Assembly: GCA_910577395.1 (NCBI GenBank)
Contig: CAJTLG010000001.1
Coordinates: 62,001 to 126,000, forward strand
Direction: 5' to 3'
Length of the DNA stretch: 64,000 nt
Source of the DNA: an uncultured Vampirovibrio sp.
GTDB taxonomy: Bacteria > Cyanobacteriota > Vampirovibrionia > Gastranaerophilales > Gastranaerophilaceae
Part shown: one piece after another, positions 16,229-24,880 of the stretch
Layout: the number at the start of each line of letters is the position of its first letter
How positions within the stretch are numbered: position 1 is the stretch's first letter
Notes under the pieces: model-generated
Told to the model about the DNA's origin: nothing
Databases searched by the model: none
What the model saw: only the letters and a program-made list of their open reading frames with translations
Translations under genes and position numbers: made by a program

Positions 16229-16453
16229 ATGAGAACTCTGCATGATGTCAAAACCGGTGAAACGGTTAAAATAACAGGCTTTTGCCCCGATACACCAAAG
16301 GCTGCTTTTGCAAGATTTGCCCTTTTTGAGGGGCAGGTTATAAAATGTATTGCAAAGCCTGGCCCCATAGTGATTAAGGAAAAATTCCAGACAATAGCTA
16401 TAGGCAAAGAGTTTTCAAAGCAGATTTACGTATCAAAAGGCCGAATGTTGTAA
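16229..16453 (+). CDS. feoA: Ferrous iron transport protein A (FeoA, SH3-like)
   Basis: A 74-aa FeoA-domain protein: LHDVKTGETVKITGFCPDTP opens the SH3-like barrel, ARFALFEGQVIKCIAKPGP and IVIKEKFQTIAIGKEFSKQIYV complete it. It is a cytosolic accessory of FeoB. The ATG at 16229 is chosen over an upstream in-frame start lying inside the EamA gene, because a near-consensus promoter ends 9 nt before it. The stop overlaps the feoB start by one base (TAATG). Confidence 0.85.
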   Translation: MRTLHDVKTGETVKITGFCPDTPKAAFARFALFEGQVIKCIAKPGPIVIKEKFQTIAIGKEFSKQIYVSKGRML

Positions 16454-18348
16454 TGAATAATTTAACATGTGCAGGCTGCTCAAAATGCTGTCCTGCAAAG
16501 GATAAAACCAAAAAACAATCAAAATTTCAAACCGGAGCCAATGATAAAATAAAAGTAATTCTTGCAGGAAATCCTAACGTTGGCAAATCCGTATTATTTG
16601 GCGCGCTGACAGGTGTATATGCAGAAGTTAGCAATTACCCCGGTACCACTGTTGCCGTTACTAAAACAAAAACTGATTACGGCGAAATAATTGATACCCC
16701 GGGTGCCTACAGTCTTGGCAATTTTTCTGATGATGAGCGCGTTACAAAAGAAATTATTTCAGAAGCGGATGTAGTTGTAAATATTGTAAGTGCCACAAGC
16801 CTTGAGAGGGATTTATTTCTGACCTGTCAGCTTATTGATTTAAAAATCCCGCTCATTGTTGTTGTAAATCAGCTTGATGAAGCGCATTCAGGCGGCATTG
16901 ATATAGATTTTAAAAAACTTGAAGAAGAGCTTGATGTAAAGGTGTTTCCTGCTATTGCAACCAAAAAGCAGGGTATTGCAGAGATTATTGATTATTTAAA
17001 GGGCGGAAACTTTAATGTTTCATCAAAGACCACTGATTTTTCAAACAACATGTTTGAAAAAAAAGAAATATCTCAAAAAGAGCGTGTGCAGGAGCTTTTG
17101 GTATTTGAATGCGCGCATTTAAACTCAAAAGAATGTGAAATTTTACATGCGGAAAGAATACATTTTATAAACAATACAATTAAAAAAACAGTAAATTTTA
17201 ATGCACCTAAAAAGCGTATTATATCAGGGATTGAGCACTTTTTGTTTCATCCGGTAACAGGCCTTATAACTACTATTTTTGTGCTTTATCTGCTGTTTGA
17301 AATTGTTGGCGTATTTATATCCGGAAATGTTGTGGATTATGTTTATGGCGGGCTTGAAGAGCACTTTTGCCCGGCTTTACAGGCTTTTGCAGATAAATAT
17401 ATTAAAAACGGCCTGATAGTAGAAATTTTAGCCGGGGAATTCGGTGTATTTACTATGGCACTTAGTATTATAATTGGTGTGCTTGTACCGCTTTTAGGGG
17501 CGTTTTATTTCTTTATGGCAGCACTTGAAGATTCCGGGTATCTGCCAAGAATGTCTGTATTTTGCGATGAAATGCTTAAAAAAATAGGGCTTAACGGAAG
17601 GGCTGTCATACCGCTTATTTTAGGGCTTGGATGCACAACTATGGGTACCATTACCACGCGCATTCTTCCTACATCAAAGGAAAGGATGATAACCATTGCC
17701 CTGCTTGGGATTTCTGTACCTTGTGCTGCGCAACAGGGTATTATAGTTGTACTTTTGGCATCTATTGGCGGCTTAAAGGTTTGGCTTGCATATCTTTTTA
17801 TACTCTTTGCAATTATGGCAATAACAGGTACGCTTTTAAATAAATTTGCCAAAGGAAAAACCTCTGATTTATTTATAAGTCTGCCTCCTATAAGGGTTCC
17901 CGGGTTGTTAAACATTTTGAAAAAAACAGCATTTAAAATGATTTCTTTTCTAAAAGAGGCAACAGGGTTTTTTGTTTTAAGTTCAATCATAATAAGCGCA
18001 ATGAATTATTTTGGTTGGCTGAAGGTTATAGAAAAGGCTTTAGAGCCTATAGTTGTAAATATGCTTCATCTGCCCGCTTCTTTTTCAAATGTTTTTATTA
18101 TGGGGCTGATAAGGCGGGATTTGGCCTCCGCCGGGCTTTTTGAAATGGCAGATGCAAGCGGCATGAGCCCGTTTCAAATTTTTATATCCGCTGTTGTTAT
18201 AACACTGTTTGTACCTTGTATTGCAATGCTTATAATGGTATTTAAAGAAAGAGGGATAAAAGAAGGAATAATTCTTTGGCTTAGTGCATTTTGTATTGCA
18301 ATAGTAACAGGTGCCGTCCTTACAAGGGTTTGCGGGGTATTGTTTTGA
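16453..18348 (+). CDS. feoB: Ferrous iron transporter B (FeoB)
   Basis: GTP-driven Fe(II) importer of the inner membrane. The N-terminal G domain shows G1 GNPNVGKS, G2 region NYPGTTVA, G3 DTPG and G4 NQLD; two Gate-type core repeats follow, with EDSGYLPRMSVFCDEMLKKIGLNGRAVIPLILGLGCT as the first conserved signature. 631 aa is short for FeoB (about 700-770) but all major parts are visible. Unusual is a Cys cluster before the G domain, CAGCSKCC at residues 6-13, which could bind iron or act as a redox sensor. It is the second gene of feoA-feoB; a permease gene overlaps its stop. Confidence 0.93.
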   Translation: MNNLTCAGCSKCCPAKDKTKKQSKFQTGANDKIKVILAGNPNVGKSVLFGALTGVYAEVSNYPGTTVAVTKTKTDYGEIIDTPGAYSLGNFSDDERVTKEIISEADVVVNIVSATSLERDLFLTCQLIDLKIPLIVVVNQLDEAHSGGIDIDFKKLEEELDVKVFPAIATKKQGIAEIIDYLKGGNFNVSSKTTDFSNNMFEKKEISQKERVQELLVFECAHLNSKECEILHAERIHFINNTIKKTVNFNAPKKRIISGIEHFLFHPVTGLITTIFVLYLLFEIVGVFISGNVVDYVYGGLEEHFCPALQAFADKYIKNGLIVEILAGEFGVFTMALSIIIGVLVPLLGAFYFFMAALEDSGYLPRMSVFCDEMLKKIGLNGRAVIPLILGLGCTTMGTITTRILPTSKERMITIALLGISVPCAAQQGIIVVLLASIGGLKVWLAYLFILFAIMAITGTLLNKFAKGKTSDLFISLPPIRVPGLLNILKKTAFKMISFLKEATGFFVLSSIIISAMNYFGWLKVIEKALEPIVVNMLHLPASFSNVFIMGLIRRDLASAGLFEMADASGMSPFQIFISAVVITLFVPCIAMLIMVFKERGIKEGIILWLSAFCIAIVTGAVLTRVCGVLF

Positions 18349-19262
18349 TTACCGAAGCTTTTTTTGGTGCAATAAAAGAATGTGTTGAAATAATTCCTTT
18401 TCTGCTTTTGATTTTTTATATAATTGAATTTGTTGAACATTTTTATTCCGATAAATTGCTTGCCCTTAATTTTAAAAAAGGGACAGGATTTGCGCCGCTA
18501 ATCGGGGCGCTTTTAGCCTCAATTCCCCAATGTGGCTTATCTGTGATTGCAAGTACTCTTTATGTAAAGCGTTTTATTACAAAAGGCACCCTTATTGCTG
18601 TGTATTTAGCAACATCAGACGAGGCTGTTCCTGTATTGCTTGCAAATCCGGGCAGCACAGGCATTTTGTTTCCTTTGATTTTAATAAAGATTTTTACAGG
18701 AGTTACCGCAGGGTATTTGATTGATAAGTTTTTGCCTTCAAAAGTATTTGCTAAATCTGCCTGTGTTAAGGAGGTTGATTTTGAAAAGGGCTGTCACAGT
18801 CATAGTGTTGCAAAAAAACGCGATAAAGATATAAGGGCGTGCAAATTTGAAGAAATGCGGGAACTATTTCTGCACCCTCTTGTGCATACTGCAGGCGTTA
18901 TATTTTTTGTATTTTTAGTTACTTTTACTATAAATATAGTGTTTTCTAATAATTTTATGATAAACGGATTTTTAACAAACCCTCTCTTTGTTTCCTTTAA
19001 GCCTGTGATAGAGCCGGTAGTTGTGGCATTATTTGGGATAATTCCAAACTGTGCAGTATCTGTCGGCATTGCAATAATGTATCTTAAGGGTGTAATTAGT
19101 TTTGCTTCTTGTGTTTCAGGGCTTTGCGCCGGTGCCGGCCTAGGGATTTTAGTATTAATAAGGAAAAATGAAGATAAAAAAGATACAATTCAAATTATGG
19201 TTCTTTTGCTTTTGATAAGTATATTTGCAGGCCTTTTAACAGAAATTATTTGCAGTCATTGA
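18345..19262 (+). CDS. Polytopic membrane permease, putative metal/arsenic-type efflux family
   Basis: A 305-aa protein with about eight hydrophobic segments. Two halves carry similar signatures: IPQCGLSVIASTLYVKRFITKGTLIAVYLATSDEA and IPNCAVSVGIAIMYLKGVISFASCVSG, an internal repeat with conserved IP-x-C and a re-entrant look. A His/Cys-containing cytoplasmic loop (KGCHSHSVAKKRDKD) separates them. This resembles the family annotated as putative arsenic-efflux or manganese transporter; I cannot settle the substrate. The start is taken as TTG at 18345, overlapping the feoB stop (TTGA) with GGGG 7 nt upstream; the true start is uncertain. Its place in the feo operon favours a divalent metal. Confidence 0.65.
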   Translation: MITEAFFGAIKECVEIIPFLLLIFYIIEFVEHFYSDKLLALNFKKGTGFAPLIGALLASIPQCGLSVIASTLYVKRFITKGTLIAVYLATSDEAVPVLLANPGSTGILFPLILIKIFTGVTAGYLIDKFLPSKVFAKSACVKEVDFEKGCHSHSVAKKRDKDIRACKFEEMRELFLHPLVHTAGVIFFVFLVTFTINIVFSNNFMINGFLTNPLFVSFKPVIEPVVVALFGIIPNCAVSVGIAIMYLKGVISFASCVSGLCAGAGLGILVLIRKNEDKKDTIQIMVLLLLISIFAGLLTEIICSH

Positions 19263-19989
19263 GGTTGTTTTTATCTGTTACTTTTTTGTATATTATTGAG
19301 CGCATTGTTTTTGCTACAACGATATAATTTTTGTCAGATAAAAATTGATAAATACTTGATTTATCTTTATATTCCGCAAAGTCTGAATTAATAAACTCAC
19401 ACTCTTCTATTATAAAATAATCGGGCGAATACTTATCATAATCTATATCTTTGATTATTTTTTCATCTGCGCCTTCAGTGTCAATTGTAATAAAATCAAT
19501 TTTTTGTGCCGGTGGCATGTATTTATCTAAAATATGGTTAATCCTTTGCGGGCAGATTTTAATTGTTTCTTTTAACTTATAGCCTGTTGCTAAATATTTT
19601 TTAACCAACTCTTTATTAAAGGAGTTCAATGCAGGTTCCATAAAAGTATAGTATAAAATTTCCTCAGTATTATCAGACATTACGGCTTCAATGTTTATAT
19701 CGTCAGGCCGTTGTTTTTTGAAAGGCAGCATACTCTCTGGCGTTCCGTCAATATTTATACCCCGCCACCCTTTTTGATAAAAAATCTTTGTATTTGAAAA
19801 TCTTTCAGGATGCAGGGCTCCTATATCAATATAAAAGCCTTTGTAGTCATATGGCTTATCGTTAAGAATATAGGATGACAAAACAATATCTTCTCCGTCT
19901 TGGGAAAATGATAATTTTGCATATTTTTCATTGTTGTCTTTTTTGCCTGTAAAAATATTTATAATTTTTTGGACTAACTTGGATTTCAT
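19246..19989 (-). CDS. FkbM family methyltransferase
   Basis: SAM-dependent methyltransferase of the FkbM type, usually modifying sugars or lipids of surface glycans. Matching segments are FSQDGEDIVLSSY, YKGFYIDIGALHPERFSNT (the SAM-binding region), YQKGWRGINIDGTPES, and FITIDTEGADEKII near the centre, followed by the strand FIIEE. About 247 aa from the start at 19989, chosen because GGAG precedes it; a Met 8 codons upstream lacks a Shine-Dalgarno. Its 3' end overlaps the convergent permease gene by 17 nt. It likely belongs functionally with the glycosyltransferases at 24.9-28.6 kb. Confidence 0.85.
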   Translation of the reverse strand: MKSKLVQKIINIFTGKKDNNEKYAKLSFSQDGEDIVLSSYILNDKPYDYKGFYIDIGALHPERFSNTKIFYQKGWRGINIDGTPESMLPFKKQRPDDINIEAVMSDNTEEILYYTFMEPALNSFNKELVKKYLATGYKLKETIKICPQRINHILDKYMPPAQKIDFITIDTEGADEKIIKDIDYDKYSPDYFIIEECEFINSDFAEYKDKSSIYQFLSDKNYIVVAKTMRSIIYKKVTDKNNLNDCK

Positions 19990-20165
19990 AAACTTTAACT
20001 CCGATGTCAGCATTTTTCTTTATTCTGTATGTTTATATAAATTTTTATTTGGAAAAATTATCTAAAATTTATTATACAACGAAATCGTTTCATTTCTGCT
20101 TGACTTAGAGTTAACTTCAAATTGTATGATATAACCATAATATATTTTAAATTAAGGAGTTATTT

Positions 20166-21932
20166 ATGATTTTAGATAAAATAAATATGCCTCAGGACCT
20201 GAAAACCTTGAGTGCAGATGAATTAAATAAACTTGCAGATGAAATGCGTGCCCTGATTATAAAAAAAGCGAATACAATAGGGGGTCATCTTGGCCCAAAT
20301 CTTGGTATTATAGAGGCCACCATTGCCATGCATTATGTGTTTAATTGTCCTGAGGATAAAATCGTATTTGATGTTTCCCACCAGTGTTATCCGCATAAAA
20401 TCCTGACAGGAAGAAAAGAAGGTTTTCTAAACCCTGAAAATTATCTTAAATATACAGGTTATACAGCACCTGAGGAGAGCGTGTGCGATTTGTTTAAGGT
20501 TGGCCACACATCCACATCTGTCAGTTTGGCTGCAGGTGTTGCAAAGGCAAGGGATTTAGCAGGCAGCAAAGAAAATGTTATAGCTATTATCGGGGACGGG
20601 TCGCTTTCAGGTGGCGAAGCCTACGAGGGGCTGAATAATGCAGCAGTACTTAACAGTAATATTATAATAGTTGTAAACGATAATGATATGTCTATAGCGG
20701 AAAACCAGGGCGGGCTTTATAAAAACCTTGAACTGCTTCGAAACACAAACGGCAAGGCTGAAAATAATTTCTTTAAAACACTCGGGTTTGAATATTTTTA
20801 TGAGGGTGAAGGAAATAATATTGAAAGAATGATTAAGGCCTTTAAAAAGGTAAAAGATACAAAGTGCCCTACGGTATTGCATATTAAGACAATCAAGGGC
20901 TTAGGGCTTGCGGATGCTGATAAAAACAGGGAAATTTATCATTGGATTTTACCCGGCACCCTTGATAAAAAACCTGAAATTTCATCCGCTGCACCGGTTG
21001 AAGATTATAATACGATAACGAAAGATTTTATTTTAAACAAGGCAAAATCCGACCCTTCAATTATAGCTATAAACCCCGCAACACCCGGTGTTTTTGGCTT
21101 TAATAAAGATTTTAGAAAACAAATGGGGCAGCAATATACCGATGTTGCAATATCGGAAGAACATGCTGTGGCATATGCCTCTGCCCTTGCAAAATGCGGC
21201 GCTAAACCTATTCTTTGCATTATGAGCTCTTTTATCCAAAGGACATATGACCAGCTATCCCAGGATTTGTGTTTGAATAATTCACCTGCAACACTGCTTG
21301 TTTATTGGGGTGCAATATCCGGTGCCGATTGTACGCATCTGGGGTGTTTTGACATACCGCTTATAAGCAATATTCCAAATATGGTTTACCTTGCACCAAC
21401 ATGTAAGGAAGAATATCTTAGTATGCTTGAGTGGTCAGCGGAACAAAGTGATTATCCTGTTGCAATAAGGGTTCCTTTTGGAAAATTTGTGACAACTGGT
21501 GTTAAAGATGAAACCGATTATTCTATTTTAAATTTATTTAAAATAACCCAATCCGGGGAAAATATTGCAATAATCGGTGTTGGAAATTTTTATCATCTTG
21601 CACTTGATGCTGCAGCAGCCATTGAGACAAAGCTTGGCTTTAAGCCAACCGTTATAAATCCAGGATTTTTAACAGGGCTCGATACAGAGTGCCTTGAAAC
21701 ATTAAAGAAAAACCACAATATTGTAATCACTCTTGAAGACGGCGTGTTGGATGGCGGCTTTGGTGAGAAGATTTCAAGATATTACGGCAGCAGTGATATG
21801 AAAGTTTTAAATTTTGGTGCCAAAAAAGATTTTACAGACAGAATACCTGTGGAAGAATTGTATCAAAGGTATCATCTGACACCTGAATTGATTTTAGAAG
21901 ATATTGAAAACATCATGCCTGCAAGAGTGTAA
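20166..21932 (+). CDS. Divergent 1-deoxy-D-xylulose-5-phosphate synthase-like / transketolase-type enzyme
   Basis: Thiamine-diphosphate enzyme of the DXS/transketolase fold, 588 aa. DXS-like motifs are altered but readable: GGHLGPNLG (39-47), DVSHQCYPHKILTGR, GHTSTSVS (usually GHSSTS), the ThDP motif GDGSLSGGEAYEGLNNAA...NDNDMSIA, and the pyrimidine-domain SEEHAVAYASALA with the catalytic Glu. The C-terminal transketolase domain (TVINPGFLTGLD, LEDGVLDGGFGEKI) is complete. Could be the genome's DXS for the isoprenoid pathway or a paralogue with another ketol transfer role; the divergence makes me favour a paralogue. Strong AAGGAG Shine-Dalgarno; monocistronic; TTGACT lies about 65 nt upstream. 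Confidence 0.75.
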   Translation: MILDKINMPQDLKTLSADELNKLADEMRALIIKKANTIGGHLGPNLGIIEATIAMHYVFNCPEDKIVFDVSHQCYPHKILTGRKEGFLNPENYLKYTGYTAPEESVCDLFKVGHTSTSVSLAAGVAKARDLAGSKENVIAIIGDGSLSGGEAYEGLNNAAVLNSNIIIVVNDNDMSIAENQGGLYKNLELLRNTNGKAENNFFKTLGFEYFYEGEGNNIERMIKAFKKVKDTKCPTVLHIKTIKGLGLADADKNREIYHWILPGTLDKKPEISSAAPVEDYNTITKDFILNKAKSDPSIIAINPATPGVFGFNKDFRKQMGQQYTDVAISEEHAVAYASALAKCGAKPILCIMSSFIQRTYDQLSQDLCLNNSPATLLVYWGAISGADCTHLGCFDIPLISNIPNMVYLAPTCKEEYLSMLEWSAEQSDYPVAIRVPFGKFVTTGVKDETDYSILNLFKITQSGENIAIIGVGNFYHLALDAAAAIETKLGFKPTVINPGFLTGLDTECLETLKKNHNIVITLEDGVLDGGFGEKISRYYGSSDMKVLNFGAKKDFTDRIPVEELYQRYHLTPELILEDIENIMPARV

Positions 21933-21943
21933 ACCGAATATTG

Positions 21944-22609
21944 CTATTTGGTTGCAAGCTTGTAGCTTGTATCAAGCAGGCTGAAAATTTCATCAATAGG
22001 GACGGAACCGTCTAAAGGGATCGTAATCCAGTGTTTTTTATTCATATGATATCCGGGGAAAATCTTTTTATTATCTGTAATTTCAATAACGGTATTAGGC
22101 TCTGCCCTTAAATCAAGTATTTCAACCTGCCCTTTTGCATTTGGGATAATTTTATTTTTAGGAAGAATAATAAGTATTCCGTACCATTTGTTTGTGTCTT
22201 TTCTTCTTAAAACGGCATTATTTGTAAATTTTTCCCATAGAAACTCGGGCTCGCTTTTATATTTTTCTTGTACATATTTTATAGCCTCTTTTGAATGGGG
22301 GCTTTTAAATACATCCATATCAAAACATTTATCTGATATTTTATTTAAAAAGTTTTCATACTCTTCTTTGAGTTTTCCTACGTATGCCCCTGATGATAAA
22401 TTTGTAAGGTGGAGAGTATATATTTCATCTGTGGATTTATCAATTGTTTTTGTGATAATTTCGCCGCCTTTTGAAACCGTGACGGTTAAAGAAAAATCAC
22501 CGTTTAGAATATCGGTTTTAAACTGATATTTATTTTGAACCTTGATAAAACCAAAATCCAAAAGCTTTTTAATATTTGGAATTTTATTTTTAAATGCCAG
22601 AGTTTCCAT
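21944..22609 (-). CDS. MmcQ/YjbR family protein
   Basis: A 221-aa protein with an N-terminal region (METLAFKNKIPNIKKLLDFG to about 95) and a C-terminal YjbR-like fold: FKSPHSKEAIKYVQEKYKSEPEFLWEKF, WYGILIILPKN, EILDLRAEP, and GYHMNKKHWITIPLDGSVP, the typical 'K-W-tvxldg' ending. YjbR proteins have a CyaY-like fold and are annotated as DNA-binding, without a proven role. The start lacks a Shine-Dalgarno; an extended -10, TGATATAAA, ends 6 nt before the ATG on this strand, so the message is probably leaderless. Convergent with the DXS-like gene, 11 nt apart. Confidence 0.82.
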   Translation of the reverse strand: METLAFKNKIPNIKKLLDFGFIKVQNKYQFKTDILNGDFSLTVTVSKGGEIITKTIDKSTDEIYTLHLTNLSSGAYVGKLKEEYENFLNKISDKCFDMDVFKSPHSKEAIKYVQEKYKSEPEFLWEKFTNNAVLRRKDTNKWYGILIILPKNKIIPNAKGQVEILDLRAEPNTVIEITDNKKIFPGYHMNKKHWITIPLDGSVPIDEIFSLLDTSYKLATK

Positions 22610-22699
22610 ATTGGTTTTATATCAAAAATGCTGTTTGACTTCAAATTTGGTTTAAAATAGTATACCTTATAAGCACCATTTTAAAAATACGAGGAAATT

Positions 22700-22914
22700 A
22701 TGAAAAAGATTTTAACCTGTTTATTTGCATTAATGTTATTTTTTGCAACCAATACAGTTGTATTTGCTGAAACTGTAGCGTTTAATACAAAAACTTTAAA
22801 AATACATAAATTGTATTGTCAGTGGGCGCAAAAATGCACGGTAAATTGCATTCAAATAGAAAAAAAGAAGCGGTAAAACGGGGCGGTGTACCCTGCAAAG
22901 TTTGCGGCGGCTAA
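22700..22914 (+). CDS. Small secreted Cys-rich protein, frame interrupted at A AAA AAG (possible -1 frameshift)
   Basis: GAGG precedes ATG at 22700. The product begins with a signal peptide (MKKILTCLFALMLFFATN...VFA) followed by KTLKIHKLYCQWAQKCTVNC. Frame 0 ends after 58 codons at TAA 22874-22876, but the -1 frame continues without a break as EAVKRGGVPCKVCGG to TAA 22912-22914. The ending GGVPCKVC is what small Cys-motif proteins of the 'H...C...C..C...eA..rGg.PCkvC' type need, so the full 71-aa protein requires a -1 shift. The slippery heptamer A AAA AAG occupies 22861-22867 in the correct phase. It may be programmed frameshifting, an A8 to A7 deletion, or a sequence error; no strong downstream pseudoknot is evident. 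Confidence 0.6.
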
Positions 22915-22920
22915 AAAGTT

Positions 22921-22948
22921 TTGCTTTAAAAATTGTTCATGGTAAAAT
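22921..22948 (+). promoter_or_regulatory. Promoter candidate for tRNA-Arg
   Basis: TTGCTT (22921-22926), 16-nt spacer, TAAAAT (22943-22948), about 55 nt upstream of the tRNA. Confidence 0.4.
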
Positions 22949-23003
22949 AAGGGCGTGGGCACTCAATTTTGTGTGTGTGCTTTTTGACAATTTATATGTT
23001 TAT

Positions 23004-23077
23004 GCGCCCGTAGCTCAGCTGGATAGAGTGTTTGGCTACGAACCAAAAGGTCGGGGGTTCGAATCCCTCCGGGCGCG
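23004..23077 (+). tRNA. tRNA-Arg (anticodon ACG)
   Basis: Complete cloverleaf: acceptor GCGCCCG pairs with CGGGCGC, D-arm GCTC-AGCTGGATA-GAGT, anticodon stem TTTGG/CCAAA with loop CTACGAA (anticodon ACG at 23038-23040, presumably deaminated to ICG), T-arm GGGGG-TTCGAAT-CCCTC, discriminator G. CCA is not encoded. A short T-run follows. Reads CGU/CGC/CGA. Confidence 0.95.
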
Positions 23078-23129
23078 TTTTTAATACGACACCTGTCGGG
23101 TTAGCCATGCATCTATACTGATAATCGTA

Positions 23130-24815
23130 TCACCCTTTTCGTTTTATTTTTGCAATGTTTTCACTGTTTTGTGCAAGGTTTTTATAAAATTTTATCTCTT
23201 CTTTATCCCCGATTTCATCAGCTATCATTGCCGCCTGTTTTTTATATGAAATTTCTTCGGGTGCAAGTTCTATCGCCTCTTTTATAAATAACATTGCATC
23301 AGGGTAATTTTCAGATAAATTATATGCACGTGAAACCTGTGCATAATATTTTGCCTTTGTCGGGTTTAAATTTAATGCTATAGTTAAGTTTTTAATAGCC
23401 TCATTTGGCTGTGCTATATCATTTAAAATAAGCCCTGTAAAATAAAACGCCTCTGCATTGTTTTTATCAAGCTTTGTTAGTTTTACAAGCTCATCTAATG
23501 CTTTTTTATATTCTTTTTGTCTGTAATAAATCCTTGCTAAAGAATTATAGGCACTTGGGCAGTTTGGATAGTTTTTAATAAAATCATTTGCAAATTCTAT
23601 AGCTTCGTCATAATTTTTATCATCAATCAATATATCAACAAGTTCCGATAAAAAAATAAACGAATCAGGATAAGCTTTAAGCCCTTCTTTATAAATATCG
23701 ACACTTTTTTTATACAGTTTTAACTCTTTGTATATTTCTCCAAGTGCATTATATATCATTGAATTGTCTTTATTTGTTTCATAAAGCTTTTCAAGATTTA
23801 ATTTTGCCTCAATTATATTGCCTTCTTTAAATATAAGCATATTCTTTAAAACCTGCGCTTTATTATAAACATGGGAATTTATTTCTATCATATCCAGGTT
23901 CAGCAGGGCGTTTTTAATATCATTCTTTTTAAAATAAATCCACGCTAAAAGAAAATAATGCTCATCAATGCTGTCGTCATATGGCGTAGAGGCTGAAAGT
24001 ATGCTTAAACTTCTCATAAGGGCAATCTGTGCTTCATTTAGCCAATTGATATCGCAATATGATTTTGCAAGCTCAAAATAATAGCTGTTTATTTTGTTTT
24101 TATCGTATTTTATGGCCTTTAAAAAGTTGTCTATTGCAAGTGTATGTTCGCTTTCTTTGCTATAAATAAGCCCAAGGTAGTAAAATGCTTTTGGGCTGTT
24201 TTCAAATTCCACAACCTCTTTAAAAAGCTCTTTGGCTTTCTTGTAATTTTCTTTTTTATAGCACAATATCCCTAAATCAAGCTTTGCTTCAATATTTTTA
24301 GGATTAACAGATATTATTTTTTCTAAAAGTTCAAATTTGTTTTCGGGTTCTGTTTTTGAAACTATATACATTATTTCGCTGTCATTTGAAATCTCTTTAT
24401 CTATATCGGCATATAGCTGTTTTATTTCATCAAAAAGGTTTAATTTAAACAATACTCTGAAGTAATTTGCATAGTTTTCAACTGTCTTGGATTTTCTGCA
24501 TAAATCCCTGGCTATTTCAAGAGCTTTAGTGTAATTTTGCAAAATAAAGTGTATCAGGCTTAGCTGTCTAAGGCTGTGAATGTGCGTATCATCAATCTCT
24601 AAAACCTTTTCATACTGTTCCGTTGCGCGTTCATAATTTTTAAGCAGCATATAAAGGTCGCCGATTTGGGCTATTATTTCAATATTTCTATTTCCGCTGT
24701 CATCACAAGATAGCGCCTTATAAAGCATCTCAATTGCCTCTTTATAAAGCTTTAAATTTTTAAGCTCAAAAGATTTTCTTATGTAATATACAGTATTTTC
24801 AGTGTTTTCTTCCAT
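23130..24815 (-). CDS. Large TPR-repeat protein
   Basis: A 561-aa protein made almost entirely of tetratricopeptide repeats, about 14 units, for example YKEAIEMLYKALSCDDSGN, YERATEQYEKVLEIDDTH, YTKALEIARDLCR, YKKAKELFKEVVEFENSP, NEAIKNLTIALNLNPTKA. No signal peptide or catalytic domain. Probably a protein-interaction scaffold; it is divergent from a glycosyltransferase and may serve the same glycosylation system (inference). It has no Shine-Dalgarno; TATAAT on this strand (24827-24822) ends exactly 6 nt before the ATG. Confidence 0.85.
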   Translation of the reverse strand: MEENTENTVYYIRKSFELKNLKLYKEAIEMLYKALSCDDSGNRNIEIIAQIGDLYMLLKNYERATEQYEKVLEIDDTHIHSLRQLSLIHFILQNYTKALEIARDLCRKSKTVENYANYFRVLFKLNLFDEIKQLYADIDKEISNDSEIMYIVSKTEPENKFELLEKIISVNPKNIEAKLDLGILCYKKENYKKAKELFKEVVEFENSPKAFYYLGLIYSKESEHTLAIDNFLKAIKYDKNKINSYYFELAKSYCDINWLNEAQIALMRSLSILSASTPYDDSIDEHYFLLAWIYFKKNDIKNALLNLDMIEINSHVYNKAQVLKNMLIFKEGNIIEAKLNLEKLYETNKDNSMIYNALGEIYKELKLYKKSVDIYKEGLKAYPDSFIFLSELVDILIDDKNYDEAIEFANDFIKNYPNCPSAYNSLARIYYRQKEYKKALDELVKLTKLDKNNAEAFYFTGLILNDIAQPNEAIKNLTIALNLNPTKAKYYAQVSRAYNLSENYPDAMLFIKEAIELAPEEISYKKQAAMIADEIGDKEEIKFYKNLAQNSENIAKIKRKG

Positions 24816-24821
24816 AAAATA

Positions 24822-24873
24822 ATTATATATTTTTATTTCTATATTTGCAAAACTTTTATTTAATAGTTATTAT
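24822..24873. promoter_or_regulatory. Symmetric divergent promoter with shared palindromic -35
   Basis: TTGCAA at 24845-24850 is self-complementary. On the plus strand it lies 17 nt before TATTAT (24868-24873); on the minus strand 17 nt before TATAAT (24827-24822). Each -10 is followed 6-7 nt later by the ATG of its gene, so both divergent mRNAs should be leaderless. Confidence 0.5.
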
Positions 24874-24880
24874 TTTAGCT

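Noticed and set aside
22874..22876. Reassignment of TAA as a sense codon, to explain the interrupted small genes
   Set aside because: TAA ends nearly all intact genes here (for example thrS, rel, DXS-like), and the 22.7-kb case needs a frameshift, not a codon change.
22902..23084. 60-codon ORF across the tRNA
   Set aside because: It translates the tRNA-Arg (APVAQLDRVFGYEP is a typical tRNA shadow peptide).
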